From the NCBI GenBank assembly GCA_016748015.1, contig JAAOMT010000603.1, forward strand, positions 415,532-479,531: a stretch of 64,000 nt of DNA. Direction: 5' to 3'. The position numbers were made by a program, and so were the translations under genes. Under the pieces are notes generated by a model, which saw nothing but the letters and a program-made list of their open reading frames with translations, made no database searches and had not been told where the DNA came from. Shown piece after piece: positions 24,226 to 35,300 of this stretch. Numbering within the stretch: the first letter of the stretch is position 1; the number at the start of each line of letters is the position of its first letter. This DNA is from Geosiphon pyriformis (Eukaryota > Glomeromycota > Glomeromycetes > Archaeosporales > Geosiphonaceae).

Positions 24226-25565
24226 TTGTTGGTTTGTAAAGTAGCTTTCAACTTTTTTTGTGAGTTGGTCTATCTTCTCTTCAGCTGCTGAGCTGGTTTC
24301 TCTAATTGCAAGGTTTACAAGCTTAGTGTGATTTGCTTTTTCCATTGTCATTTCATAGTTCTTTGCATGTCTAATAGCAGTTGCTAAGTTTGCTGGAGCA
24401 TGTGGACAGACTTTCTTAATCAGTTTGTCTTTTAACCCTGCTATAAACTGATTCAGAATTTGAGCATCAGAATAGTAGTCATTGGTTTCTAATTGTTGAA
24501 TTCGTCTGAAAAGTTTGTTAAATCTTCCAAGATAGGTCATAACAGTTTCAGATGTTTCTTGTTTGATATTGCAAAAGCGGTTTCTAAGAGTGATAGAGGT
24601 ATTGTTGTCAGTGAATTGTTGTAGAAAAGCATCTTTGAATGCTTGCCAGTTTTCAAATGGTTCTTCTAAATTTTCAAACCATTCTCCTGCTGTTTCTTGG
24701 AGAAAGTAGGGAATTGCTTTAAGCATTTTTGCTGCAATCCAACCATTTGCATCTTCTGCTTTTTGAACTTTGTCAAGCCATTCTTGAGAACTGGTATCAT
24801 CATCTTTACCAATGAATTCTGGGATTTTGCAATGTAAGCAGTTGTCATTTCTTTTTCATTTTCTGTAATTTCTTTTGGTTTTGATTCAGTTTCTTCACTT
24901 TCCAAGCTTTCTGAATAATTACTTTTGTTTTCCTGTAAGTAATCAATGATATTGGCACTTGTTGATATTAGTTTTTGCTGTTGAATAGGGTTTCTAGGTG
25001 ACTGAAAATCTTCTGGTCTGGAGAAGCAGTTGAGTGGTGAATTTGGTGTTTGTAGTTGAACAAGTGAAATTGGGAATGGTGTAATAGAAAGTGGTAATTT
25101 GACACTAGTTTTTTGTTCAAGTGTTTGCAAGTGTTTGGCAGATGTCTTTTGTAGTGTTGGAGTGTTTGAAATGGTTCTTGAGTATTGCTTTAATCTTTGT
25201 TTGCCTTTGTTGCTTGTTTTTGTCTCTGATTCAAAGTCAAAAGAGTATTTAGACTGTACTGGGTATTTTTCTTCACAATACTCAATAATGTTAAAATTAA
25301 GTTCTTGAAAGTAGGTAGCAAGTGTTTCACTGTTCAGGTCTTCTGTTCCCAATTGTGAATAGTGCACTAAATTATTGTAGAGGTTGCTTCTAACTTCTGA
25401 AATGTTGTAGTTTCCAAAAAGATAATTGTTAATGCAGTTTTCAATGTATTGGTATACTGATTTCTTGACAACTTCAATTCCGTCTGGAATGTTGAATCTT
25501 TGCTTGCAGTGGATGTAAATTGACTGGTAATACTCTAGAGTTGCTGTCTCTGGTGTGGTCGCCAC
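24226..25565 (-). other. Gag region of the Gypsy polyprotein
   Basis: The N-terminal part starts MATTPETATLEYYQSIYI and has no recognised domain; Ser/Thr/Pro-rich in the middle. After the frameshift near 24827 the Gag capsid-like block is clear: LKAIPYFLQETAGEWFENL, WQAFKDAFLQQF, VMTYLGRFNKLFRRI and ILNQFIAGLKDKL, matching the retrotransposon Gag family. The ribosomal read would stop soon after the frameshift in this copy. Confidence 0.85.
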
Positions 25566-25591
25566 TTTGAATTTGTTGTTGCTGTGTTATT

Positions 25592-25608
25592 TCCGTGGAA
25601 GAGCACCA
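25592..25608 (-). promoter_or_regulatory. Primer-binding site
   Basis: On the minus strand, two bases after the 5' LTR end, the sequence is TGGTGCTCTTCCACGG. It starts with TGG, the complement of a tRNA CCA end, and is long enough for a primer site. The cognate tRNA was not identified. Confidence 0.65.
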
Positions 25609-25610
25609 AA

Positions 25611-26581
25611 TGTTATCAGAAGTTTTTGGTCTCTTTTCTTAAATGTTGGTAATGTTAATTTACTGTGAATTCACATTTTCAGAAAGTAGGTGAACCTCCA
25701 GTAACTGAATTTATCTTCAAATTATTTCCTATAATCTGAACTGCTGGGCTTATAAGTAGAATGGCCAATTTCTTGCCAGTTATTTTATGTAGTTACATTG
25801 TAGTAAACATCAACTCTTTCCCAGGAATTGCTCATCTGGAAGCTCACTAAAAATGTGTAGTTACTTTGCTGTGAAAGTCAACTCTTCTACAGGAATCTTG
25901 TCTGTAGGCTATCTTAATAATTGTAATAAGAAAAGAAAAGAAAAATAAAAGAAATGTAAAAGAAATAGGATTTTATCAAGAGAAACGTTTTCTATCCAGG
26001 CCTGAAGTTACTAACAGTTTATTGAAATTGGTAGCTAATCAATTTCAAAACATTAGTTGGGTTTTGGGGATTTTCCAAGTACAATAATTAAAAAATTTGG
26101 TTTTTTGAATTATTTGATATTTATTTCTTTTTGTGTGTATAGGAATGGTTTTAAGTAATAAATCTAAAGTAAGATACATTTTTTTGAAGAGAAAAGCTCT
26201 TCTTTTATACAATTTGTTGTAGTACTAGTCTATGAACTTGCACTTTTTCTCTTTGCTTAAATTTCGGTAAATTAAAGATATATTTTAATGAACTACAAGT
26301 TATTTTGCTGAACTATTGATTAATTTGGGTGAACTATTCATAATTTCGGCGAATTTCTGTAAATTTCAGCAAATTTTTGAATATTATAAAGTTCAGAGTA
26401 TTGTGTAATTTGATCATTCTACTTTCTGTTATACTAATTAGATTATTTTGATTGAATCGTGATATGTGATAATTGATTAAATAATAAATGATAATTTGAA
26501 ATAATATTAATATACTAATTAATTATAGGAATTATAAGGGTAATTTTATGTTAATTAATAGCTAAAATTCTATTGGTAACA
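25611..26581 (-). repeat. 5' LTR of the Gypsy element
   Basis: 971 bp, starting TGTTATCAGAAG and ending TATTGGTAACA on the plus strand. It contains the element's promoter by position. Compared with the other LTR it shows about 40 differences by eye, nearly all C/T or A/G, several at CpG sites (for example CG in one copy and TG or CA in the other). Confidence 0.93.
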
Positions 26582-27125
26582 CTGAGTTGTTATTTATAGT
26601 GCTCTTTTTTTTTGTATTTTTTTAATATTGGTATATACACAATGCTTTGCAAAGATTTTATTATAAAAAACTGAATTAAGGATGTTCTTTTAGCTTTTAA
26701 TAATAGAAAAAAGACAATTTCTGTTCTGGTTAGTTTTTTTCAATGCTTGATTAACCATTATTACCAAGAAATATGGTCTAATAAAACCAAATATAGATTT
26801 AATACTAAGAAAATTAGACTAATATATAATGCTAAAGTAATGTCAAATGTAAATAATGGTTTATATTTGTGTTTATCTAATAGAATAATCCATATGCTTA
26901 ATGTTATAGAGACTTTATCAGTTAGTTTTGGTAGATACTTACAATGTTTCTTTTTTTTGGGTATTAATAATGGTTTAATTGTACATATAAATCTATAATG
27001 TTGTCTAAATTGGCTTAAATAGTTGGTTATATATAGTAAGTACATAAGTTATATCTAGTTAGAGTTTTTTAGTTTAATTCTGTATATTAGATAGCAACTG
27101 GACTATACTCATTAAAATAAAATAA
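26582..27125 (+). mobile_element. LINE 3' fragment (copy B), right half
   Basis: Continues copy B after the Gypsy insertion: the region aligns with 36665-37185 of the better preserved LINE, including a SVSFGRYLQCFFFLGI-like block and the 3' end ATATTAGATAGCAACTGGAC...ACTCATTAAAAT followed by A-rich sequence. Non-coding now. Confidence 0.85.
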
Positions 27126-30100
27126 AAAAATAATTTCTCTTTAACTTGGCTTTAATTAAATAGTTTTTTTATTTTTTAATATATTTAAAATTTTTTTTTT
27201 ATAAAATTTAAAATTTAAATTATTTGCAAATACCAAAAAATATTATATTTTAAATATTATTATTAAAAATTTTGGTTATTTTTTTTGATATTTTTAATGT
27301 TAAATTTATTGTTAATAAAAATTATTGAATTTTTAATAAGTTATTTATTTTCAAATATTTTTTTATATTTAAATTTATTTAATATTAGATTTAAAATAAA
27401 AAAACTAATTTTATGCTAATAACTCTTTTATAAAAAATTTTAATTGTAAATTTTTATTATATAAGTAGTTTTTTTTTTGAATTTTTAATTAAAAATTTTT
27501 TAATAAAATAAAAAAATAAAATAAAAATAAAAAATATCTAAATAATAATTTATTAAAAAATTTTTTTTACAAACTTAAAAAAAACTAATTTGATTTATTA
27601 AAATTAATAATTAATTAATTTTAAAATATTAATCAAAAATAATTAATTTCAAAGTAAATAATTTTGATTTTTTAAATAAAAATTATTAATTTATTAATTT
27701 AAAAAAAATATTTAAATATATAATATATTTTTTCAAAAAAAAAAGCTTTTTTTATATATTTAATTATAGTATTATTTTATGTTTTAAAGCTTTTTCTTTT
27801 GTTAATATTTTTATAAATTTTTAAAAATTAACTGTATATTTAAACAAATTAATGACTATCATTAAATTATTAAGTATTTTGTTAAATTTTTAAATATTAT
27901 AGAATTTAAAATATTATATAATCTTATTAATAATAAAAGTTATAAGAATAATTTCATGTTTTTACCAACTTAAATTTTATTTGGTAATAATATTAAGAAA
28001 AAAAATATAGTTTTAAAATTGAATAAATTACAAAATTATTATTTTTATAAAAAAAACACAAAAAATTATTTTGGAAATTTATCTATTAAAACTTTTAAAA
28101 CAAAATTTAAAAACAAATACAACAATTATTTTTATTAATATTACAATTTAAAAAAGTATTTAATAATATTTTAATAAAACAAACAATAAATATTTTTATC
28201 TTTAAAATAATAGCTAAATTAATAAACATTTATTACAAAATTAAAATAATTTTAAAACTTTATAACTTATTTAATACTTGTAAAAATAGTTATTAAAAAT
28301 TTAATATATTAAAAGATTACAAAATTAAAATTTTAACAATTTTTAAACCAAATTATTAAAATAATTTTGAATTATTATTTATAAACTTTAAAAAAACCTA
28401 ATTTTAAATAAAAATATATACTATTAAATAAAATTTAAGTTATTAAAAACATAAAATTACTCTTACAATTTTAACTATTAATTAATATTATTAATTTATT
28501 TAATTAATAATTTAATTATATAATACACAAATATAACTAAATATAATAATTAGATTATATAATACTCTATCTAAAAATTAGTTTTTAATAATTATATTTT
28601 TTTAATTTAAATTTAAATTTAAATTTTATTATTTTATTAAAAAATCTAATATTAAAAATTTTTGTAAAAAATAAACTTTTATTTAAAAAGTAATTAATTA
28701 TATAACAAAAGTTTACTGTCAAAATTTTTTATTAAAAAATTGATTTTTGTTAAAAAATAATTATATTAAAAAGTTAATTAATATAAGATTAATTATTTTA
28801 TTATAATTTTAATATTGTACAGATTTAAATATTAAAAATACATTAAAAATAAATAACTTATTAAAAATTTAACAATTTTTATTAAAAACAATATTAATAA
28901 TAATAAATATATTATTACAAATAAATATATAATTTAATAGTTTATAAGTTAATATTGTAAATTAATAAAATAATTTAAAAATTTTATTAATTTAAAAATT
29001 TTATTAATTGAATTTTTAGTATAATAACCAAAAATTCAAGTTATAATAATTGATAATATTTAAGATCTTATTTTTTGAATAAATACTGTTGATATTTGTT
29101 GTTTTTAACAAGTTAAATATAAAAAATTAATAATTTAATAAAATAAATAAAAATTCATATGTTTAATAATTTTAATAATTAAGTTAATTATAAATAATTA
29201 TTGTAATTTTATATAAAAAAGTATTTATTTTAAGTATTAAATTATTAATTACTAAATTAAATTATTTAATCTATGTTTTTTTGTTTTTAATATTATTTTT
29301 ATATATATTTATATCTTTATAATATAAAATTTATGAAATTTTTAATAATTTTTACATCTTTTTTAAGTTATTATTAAAATTTTTAGTATTATATTTAATA
29401 ATTTCTAATATATAATTAATTAATTTTATGTTATATTAACTATTTATTATTTGTTATTTTTATTTTATAAGTAATAATATTAATATACTTTGTAAAAAAA
29501 AAATTTTAATTGTTTTTTTTAAAATAATTTTAGTTTTTTATGTTAATTTAAAATAGTTTTTTTATAATTGTACAATAATTTTTAGTAATAAAAATATAGT
29601 TTAAAATATATATATAAAGTTTAAATCTGTTTAAAAAATTTTTTTATAAAATATTGTTATATAAATCTTAATATTTAAATAATTATTAATATATTAAATT
29701 TTTTTGTAAAATTTGTTTATTAAATTTAAAAGTAAATAATTTTTAAAAAGTGAAATTGTAATTGTCTTTTATAATTTTAAATATTAAGTATTATATTAAT
29801 TTGTATAAATTATTTAATAAAATTAAAACTTTAGATTTTTTTATTATTTTTGTTTAACTTTTATATATAATTGATTAATATATCTTATATATTAAATATT
29901 AATTATTTTTTTTATAAATAATAATAATATAATATAATTTTATTAAAATAATTATTTTTAAAATATATTTAATATATTTAGTTTTTTTATTTATTTAATT
30001 TTTTTTATTTATTTAATTTTTTAAAAAAAATAAAAATTATTATTAATTTATAAATTATTGTATTATAAAAGTAATAATACAATATTATTATGTATTATTT

Positions 30101-30289
30101 AAAATAAATTTTTTTTAAAAAAACATATTAATATGTTTAATTATAAATATTTTTTTTATTAAAATATAATATAAGACAGCATAATTTAATATTTTTTTAT
30201 ATAAATAGCCAAATTTCAAAATTCTGTATATGTATATGATATTTAAATTTTTTAATAAAATTTATCATATAATTATATAACAATATAAA
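27126..30289. other. AT-rich region without genes
   Basis: About 3.2 kb of sequence with very low G+C and essentially no CpG. No frame, RNA gene or recognisable TE block was found. Composition changes abruptly at about 30290, where the better preserved LINE begins. Confidence 0.6.
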
Positions 30290-30414
30290 TAAAAACTCTT
30301 TCTTTCGTTGATCCCCTGACCACAATGAGAGCATAGAGTAGTCAAAGAAATATCTTCCTTTTCTCTTATTCTCTTCTGTTCCCTTCAGTTATTTCTTTAC
30401 ATACACCTCTGTTT

Positions 30415-32382
30415 ATGACAATAAATCCAGTAGGCTCTTCTGCTGGTGGGTCAGCATCTGGTTTGGCTGGTGTGGGGACCTGTTCTGGTAATAAAAAAAA
30501 GGCGTGCGTTGAGAGTGTTTACGCTCATGGTCCGTCTTACAAGAAAGTGAAGAAACCTGATGATTTTGGTGTTGTTGTGGATTCATCGGCTGGCTCTCTG
30601 CCTGTAAACATGCTACATGGTAGCATTGATGACTGGAAGAAATCTTGGGGTAGTGAAATGGACAGTGAGGAATCAAGTATTGGCAGGACTTCTGACGTTG
30701 AGAACATGAAGAACACAATTGTGGAAGAAACGAGCTACGTCAATTCCGATGCTTCCGGGGATGACAAACTAATGGGTAATGCTATGCCAAAGGGTTTGAG
30801 AACAAGAATGTATGTATTTGATCACCTGCCTAAGCAGCCTTCTTTCGTTGATGTGAGTGGTACTGATGATGTTTTGGAGCTCCCTTCTTGCACATTCTAT
30901 GGATCCAATCAGTTACTGCCAGTCGCGTTACATGATCGGGAGATTTGGAATTTTATTTCAGTGAAATCTTTTGCATTGGATATTGAACTTTCTGCTGTTT
31001 CTGGGAAAACTGTTAGTGATAAGTTGATTTGTGTAAAAAAGATTTTTTATCAAGTTGATGGTTTTGGGGGGGGGCTTTGACTTCCTTAAAATTTTCTGGA
31101 ATAATAAGGTCATCATTTACATCTGAAAAAAGTTTGATTAAGGCAAGGGAAATGGCAATCAGTAAAAAAATTTTGGTAAATGATGATCTAAGAAAAATAA
31201 ACAGCCATTCAGATTGGGAGGTGATCGCCAAGGAAATCCCAGTAGATCTTCCCAAATCAGCGATTGAGGCAGTATTCTTCAAGTTTGGCAAGATTATTTC
31301 AATTAAAGTACAGCTTATTGGTCTTTGGCAAAAAGTCCTAGTGGAATATAAATCATCTGAAATAGCTGATTTGGTCACGGTTAGATGGTCTGTGCTCATG
31401 GGAAAAGATTCTGTTTGCGTGGCAAAGGCGTGTGTTGATAAACAAACGTGGGTATCTAGGGATCAGCATTGGGTGTTGTTTTACACTCTTTCAGTTGGCA
31501 CGACTGCTCATGATTTGTCTGAATTGGTGAAGGCTTATGGTGGGAAAACTTGTTTTATAGGCCATAATCCAACTTCATATGTTCGTGATCAGTGTGCTGT
31601 GATTTGTTTTGAAAGTGAGGCATCCAAGTTGGCTGCTATTGGTTCGGTTCCAGTTTTCAAAGATGTGGGCTTGTGTTGGGCTGGTCTTTCTTTGGCCAGT
31701 TGTGCTCATTGCAAACTGTTTGGTCATATTGCTGTTGATTGCTCTGTGGGTAGGGGGTCTGGGGGTTGTGGGAAATGTGCGGCGACTTCTTAGAATAGGG
31801 TACGGTTGGCCAATATTTATAGGAAGAAGCAGGCACCGATTGTCCGCCCAGTTTCTTTTGGTGGAAAGACATGGGCCCAAGTGGCAGGCAGCTCTCCCTC
31901 TTGTGTTGTCTCTTCAAGTGCTCCTGGTGTTGGTTCAATCTCTGGTTCGAAGGCTTTCTCAATGGATTCCTCCTCATTTGGTGCTGCTGATCTAGGTGGT
32001 CGCCTAACTGTGCTGGAACACTCCATGGAAATTCTCTCGGACCAAGTGTCACTCATTTTAAAGAAATTAAGTTTTCATTGACTTGGTGTCATTGGCACCC
32101 TCTCCCTCAGCTCTTCCTTTGGTATCTCCAACTGCCGTTGTTTCAGATATAGACTCAGGTTTGGCTTTGGATAGTACGTTGTTATCATCTGCCTCTTTTC
32201 CTCCCAATGTTGGTGAGTTAATTGTTGATTTCAGTCCGAGCAGTTCTAGGGTTTTGACTGCCAAGATTGGTGGTTTGGAGTCGAATATGGTGGCTCTTAA
32301 GGCTTCAGTTCACTCAGTTTTGGATAGATTGGATTATCTGCATTCTGGATCGGGTTCGTTGGCTTTTCCTTCATCTCAATGA
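30415..32382 (+). pseudogene. LINE ORF1 (RNA-binding, CCHC zinc knuckle)
   Basis: About 655 codons in pieces: 30415-31074, then one frame to 32078 after a slip in a nine-G run (31066-31074), with a TAG at 31791-31793 (Q to stop likely), then a second slip near 32075 and a last frame to the TGA at 32380-32382. The N-terminus is Ser/Gly/Asp-rich and polar. The middle has an RRM-like block (ALDIELSAVSGK, LKFSGIIRSSFTS, IEAVFFKFGKIISIKVQL). A zinc knuckle, CAHCKLFGHIAVDC, is at 31701-31742. The C-terminal part is helical (LGGRLTVLEHSMEILSDQVS; GGLESNMVALKASVHSVL) and may oligomerise. The stop overlaps the ORF2 start as ATGA. Confidence 0.85.
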
Positions 32383-35300
32383 GTGGTTTGGTTTGGAAAT
32401 TTGCTGCGTGCAACATTCAGGGTATCAATGTTTCTATGAAGCAAGATGTTGTTCATTGGCATGTGAACTTGGGGAATATGGTTTCTTTCATCACTGAGAC
32501 TAAGTTGAGGTCCTCTTCTGGGCCATGGATAAAGGACAAATTTGATGGAGTGCGAATATTTTTTTCTGGCTTGGATAAAGGTTTTATGGGTGCTGGAGTT
32601 GCAATTGTTATAAACGTTTCTTTGGCCTGTCATGTATCTAAGGTGGAAGAAATTCCTGGTCAGATTATTTCTGTTTGGCTCCTGTTTAAGGACAAGCTCT
32701 TGGTTACTGTTTTGGAGTTGTATGCTGGTGCCTCTTCTGGAGCTAGATTTGGTCAGGCTTCTGAAGTTAACTCTCTCATTGCAAAGGCAGTCAACTCCAG
32801 CAATTTTGTTATCTTGGGTGGGGACTTTAATGAGAATGAATCTGGTAGAAGTGCTAGTTTCAAGTTTTGTTTGAGTTTGGGTTTGGTCAATTCATTTGTT
32901 GGTTATCATTTGGCTAATTTTTATATGTGGAGCAATTCGAGAGGAGTTGGGAAAACGATTGATTACATTTTTGTTGGTGGTAATTTGTCTTCTGCTATTG
33001 CTGGTTATTAAGTTGTCTCTGTTTTGGATTTCTTTGACACCGATCACAAAGCAGTTGTGGTTTCAGTTGGTTTGGGTGGGCTTCTAGATGTACAATTGAA
33101 TAGTTTGTGCAAGCAGGTGAATAAAGATTGTTGGAAGTTCAAAATCAAGAATGCTGACTGTGTTGGATGGGCTAAGTTTAAGGATCTCTCGTCAGCTAGA
33201 CTTTTGTCTTTGGGTGAGGTGTTCTTTGGTACCGAAATACGTGGTAATGTGGATACAATGTGGGCAGTTTTGGTGGGGGCTGTAGTAGATTCTGCTGATG
33301 TGACATTTTCAAGGCTTTGGTTTAGTGAATTCAAGTGTTCAAGAAACAAACATTCTTCTAGGTTTTTTGGTCTGAAATTGTTGGTGGCCAAGATTGTCAA
33401 AAAATTTTGCTCTGGTGACTTACTGGGTGCTGATTGTCTTGTGAGTAAATAGTCAACTTTGAATAATGTAAAGGCTCATGTTTTCAAGGACTTGGTGGGC
33501 TCAGGTGTTAAATTTGATGTTGTTGTTAGGCATTTGTCATTGGTTCGCAGAGATTACAAGAGATCGAAGATGTTTGAATCAAGGTTGGCTGAGAAAGCTT
33601 CAGTTAAGAAGGCGATTGAAAAGCGCATGGATAATTTCTGTTTGGATAAGGGTAGTATGATCAGGAGTATGTTGGAAAAGCCTTTTTGCAAGGTCGTGCT
33701 GGATCACTTAATAGTTGACAATGATCTGGTTTTGTTGTCTGAAGAGGTGAAGTCCAGTGTGGATAGAATAATGGAGGGGTGGACGAGGAAACGCTCCGTG
33801 CAGTTAGTGCTTCCTGGTCTTTGGGCTCGTCAGTACGCGCCTTTGGACTATGTTCGGGATGATGCTTTTTCAGGTGTTATGAGTGCTATCAGTATGGGCA
33901 AATTACTCTCTGTTGTTGGTGGTCTTCCTGATGACAAGACTGCTGGTTTGTCTGGTGTTCCTAATGAGTTGTGAAAACATGGTGGTGAGGTGGTTTTGGG
34001 GTGCCTGTTGGCACTGTTTAATAAATGTTTGTCTGTTGGTGTGGTGCCTGTTTTGTGGAAGAGGGTTTGGGTGTCAATGATTCCTAAGCCTTATGACTGG
34101 GATGGAGTTCTTATGAACACTCGGCCCATTGTTTTGATTGAGACAGCCAGGAAGATTCTTTCTAAGATTCTGTCTGATCGTATTTCAATGGCTTGTAGCA
34201 AGTTTAATGTTCTTCAGGGTGACAACTTTTCGGTGCTGAAGGGTACGTCTACCCAATCTCTGGTGTTTGCTGTCAGATCGGTGATTGAGGATGCCATTGA
34301 GAAAGATAGGGAGTTATGGTTGGTCTTACAAGATATGCGGAAAGCTTACAATTCAGTTGGGTGGCACCATTTAAGAGCTAGTTTGCGGCATGTCAAGATG
34401 TGTGAGAGATTCATAAGGTTTTTTGGTGGTATTCATGAGGATAGAGTTAATAGGGTGATGACTGACTTTGGTTTGTCTGGTGGTTATAAGGTGTATGATG
34501 GGCTGGATCAGGATGAGGTCTTTTTGCTGCTTCTTTGGAGAATTTTTTATGATCTGTTTTTGTGTGAGGTTAAGAGGCACGAACAATTGTGTGGGTACTG
34601 GATTGATACTAAGTTTGTTTCAAAATCTGGCAGAATTGAGAGCGGTGGCGGTTTGACATCATATTTTTTGGCTGGTGCATTTGTTAATGATACAATCTGG
34701 GTTGGAAATTGTCAAGCTTCTACTCAATATGCTCTGAACATTACCAGTGAATTTTTTGTGATCAATGATATTTCTATCAATAGTGAAAAGACGGTAGCTA
34801 TTCCCATCAATCAGGGCGTTAAAGTTGCTTCACTAAACATTTGTGGTCAGCCAATTTCTATTGCTAAGAAAGGAGAAGCACATTGGTATCTGGGTATTTT
34901 TCTGTCAACTGAAAGGCTCTCCAAGCCGAGTGTTGCTAAGGCTCATGTGGATGTACGTTTCTTCGTCAATGTTGTGCTTAGGAAGGATATTACAGACAAA
35001 CAGTTCTCCTATCTGGTGTCGGCTGTTTTGCAGCCTATTGTTGCCTATCGTATTCAGTTCAGTTTTGTCTCATTTAATGTTTGTCGCAAGTGGGATGTCT
35101 TGGTTAGAAAGGATCTTAGGTCCAAGGCTTGTCTCCCTCATGATTTTCCAGATGCTGCTTTACATCATTCCTCATTGTATGGCCTAAAGCCTTTTGAGCA
35201 GGTGCAGTCAGAAGGGAAGATTGCTGCTTTGATGGTGTTCTCTAATGCCTATGGTATTCTTGGGCATTTGTTTAGACATAGGTTTTTGGACCTTCAGATT

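Larger units (their letters stand above)
18499..25565 (-). pseudogene. Gag-Pro-dUTPase-Pol polyprotein of the Gypsy element
   Basis: One frame of about 2350 codons. The first 245 or so codons are displaced by one base because an A has been lost from a run at 24825-24828. In-frame stops begin at 24223, 23134, 22999, 22414, 21787, 21559, 20803, 20680, 20410, 20083, 19942, 19576, 19240, 18763 and 18739 (eight TGA, four TAG, three TAA). Many sit where the family has Arg, Trp or Gln, for example TGA in FQ-x-LMN of RT and TAG in K-x-TEEQ of RNase H, as expected for CGA, TGG and CAA/CAG after transitions. No second frameshift was found downstream. The frame ends with TAA at 18499. The Met at 25565 lies 46 bases inside the 5' LTR boundary. 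Confidence 0.9.
16696..26581 (-). mobile_element. Ty3/Gypsy LTR retrotransposon with an internal dUTPase
   Basis: A complete 9.9 kb element on the minus strand: 5' LTR 25611-26581, primer site, polyprotein 25565-18499, decayed accessory ORF, polypurine tract, 3' LTR 16696-17667. Both LTRs begin TGTTA and end GTAACA. The flanks share CTGA (16692-16695 and 26582-26585), a 4-bp target duplication. It interrupts an older LINE (copy B). Domain order is Gag, zinc knuckle, protease, Cys-rich domain, dUTPase, RT, RNase H, integrase; integrase after RNase H marks the Gypsy order. The coding frame is broken by about 15 stop codons and one frameshift, and the integrase and RNase H have lost acidic residues, so this copy is dead. 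Confidence 0.93.

Noticed and set aside
23698-24239. Plus-strand open frames rich in Val/Ile/Leu opposite the Gypsy Gag-protease linker
   Set aside because: They are the complement of a Gln/Asn/Pro-rich coding stretch and have no start context, domain or neighbour to support them.
18499-25565. TGA reassigned to Trp, making the Gypsy frame functional
   Set aside because: TAA and TAG stops also interrupt the frame, several TGA lie where the family has Arg, and the host genes here use TGG for Trp with no in-frame TGA.
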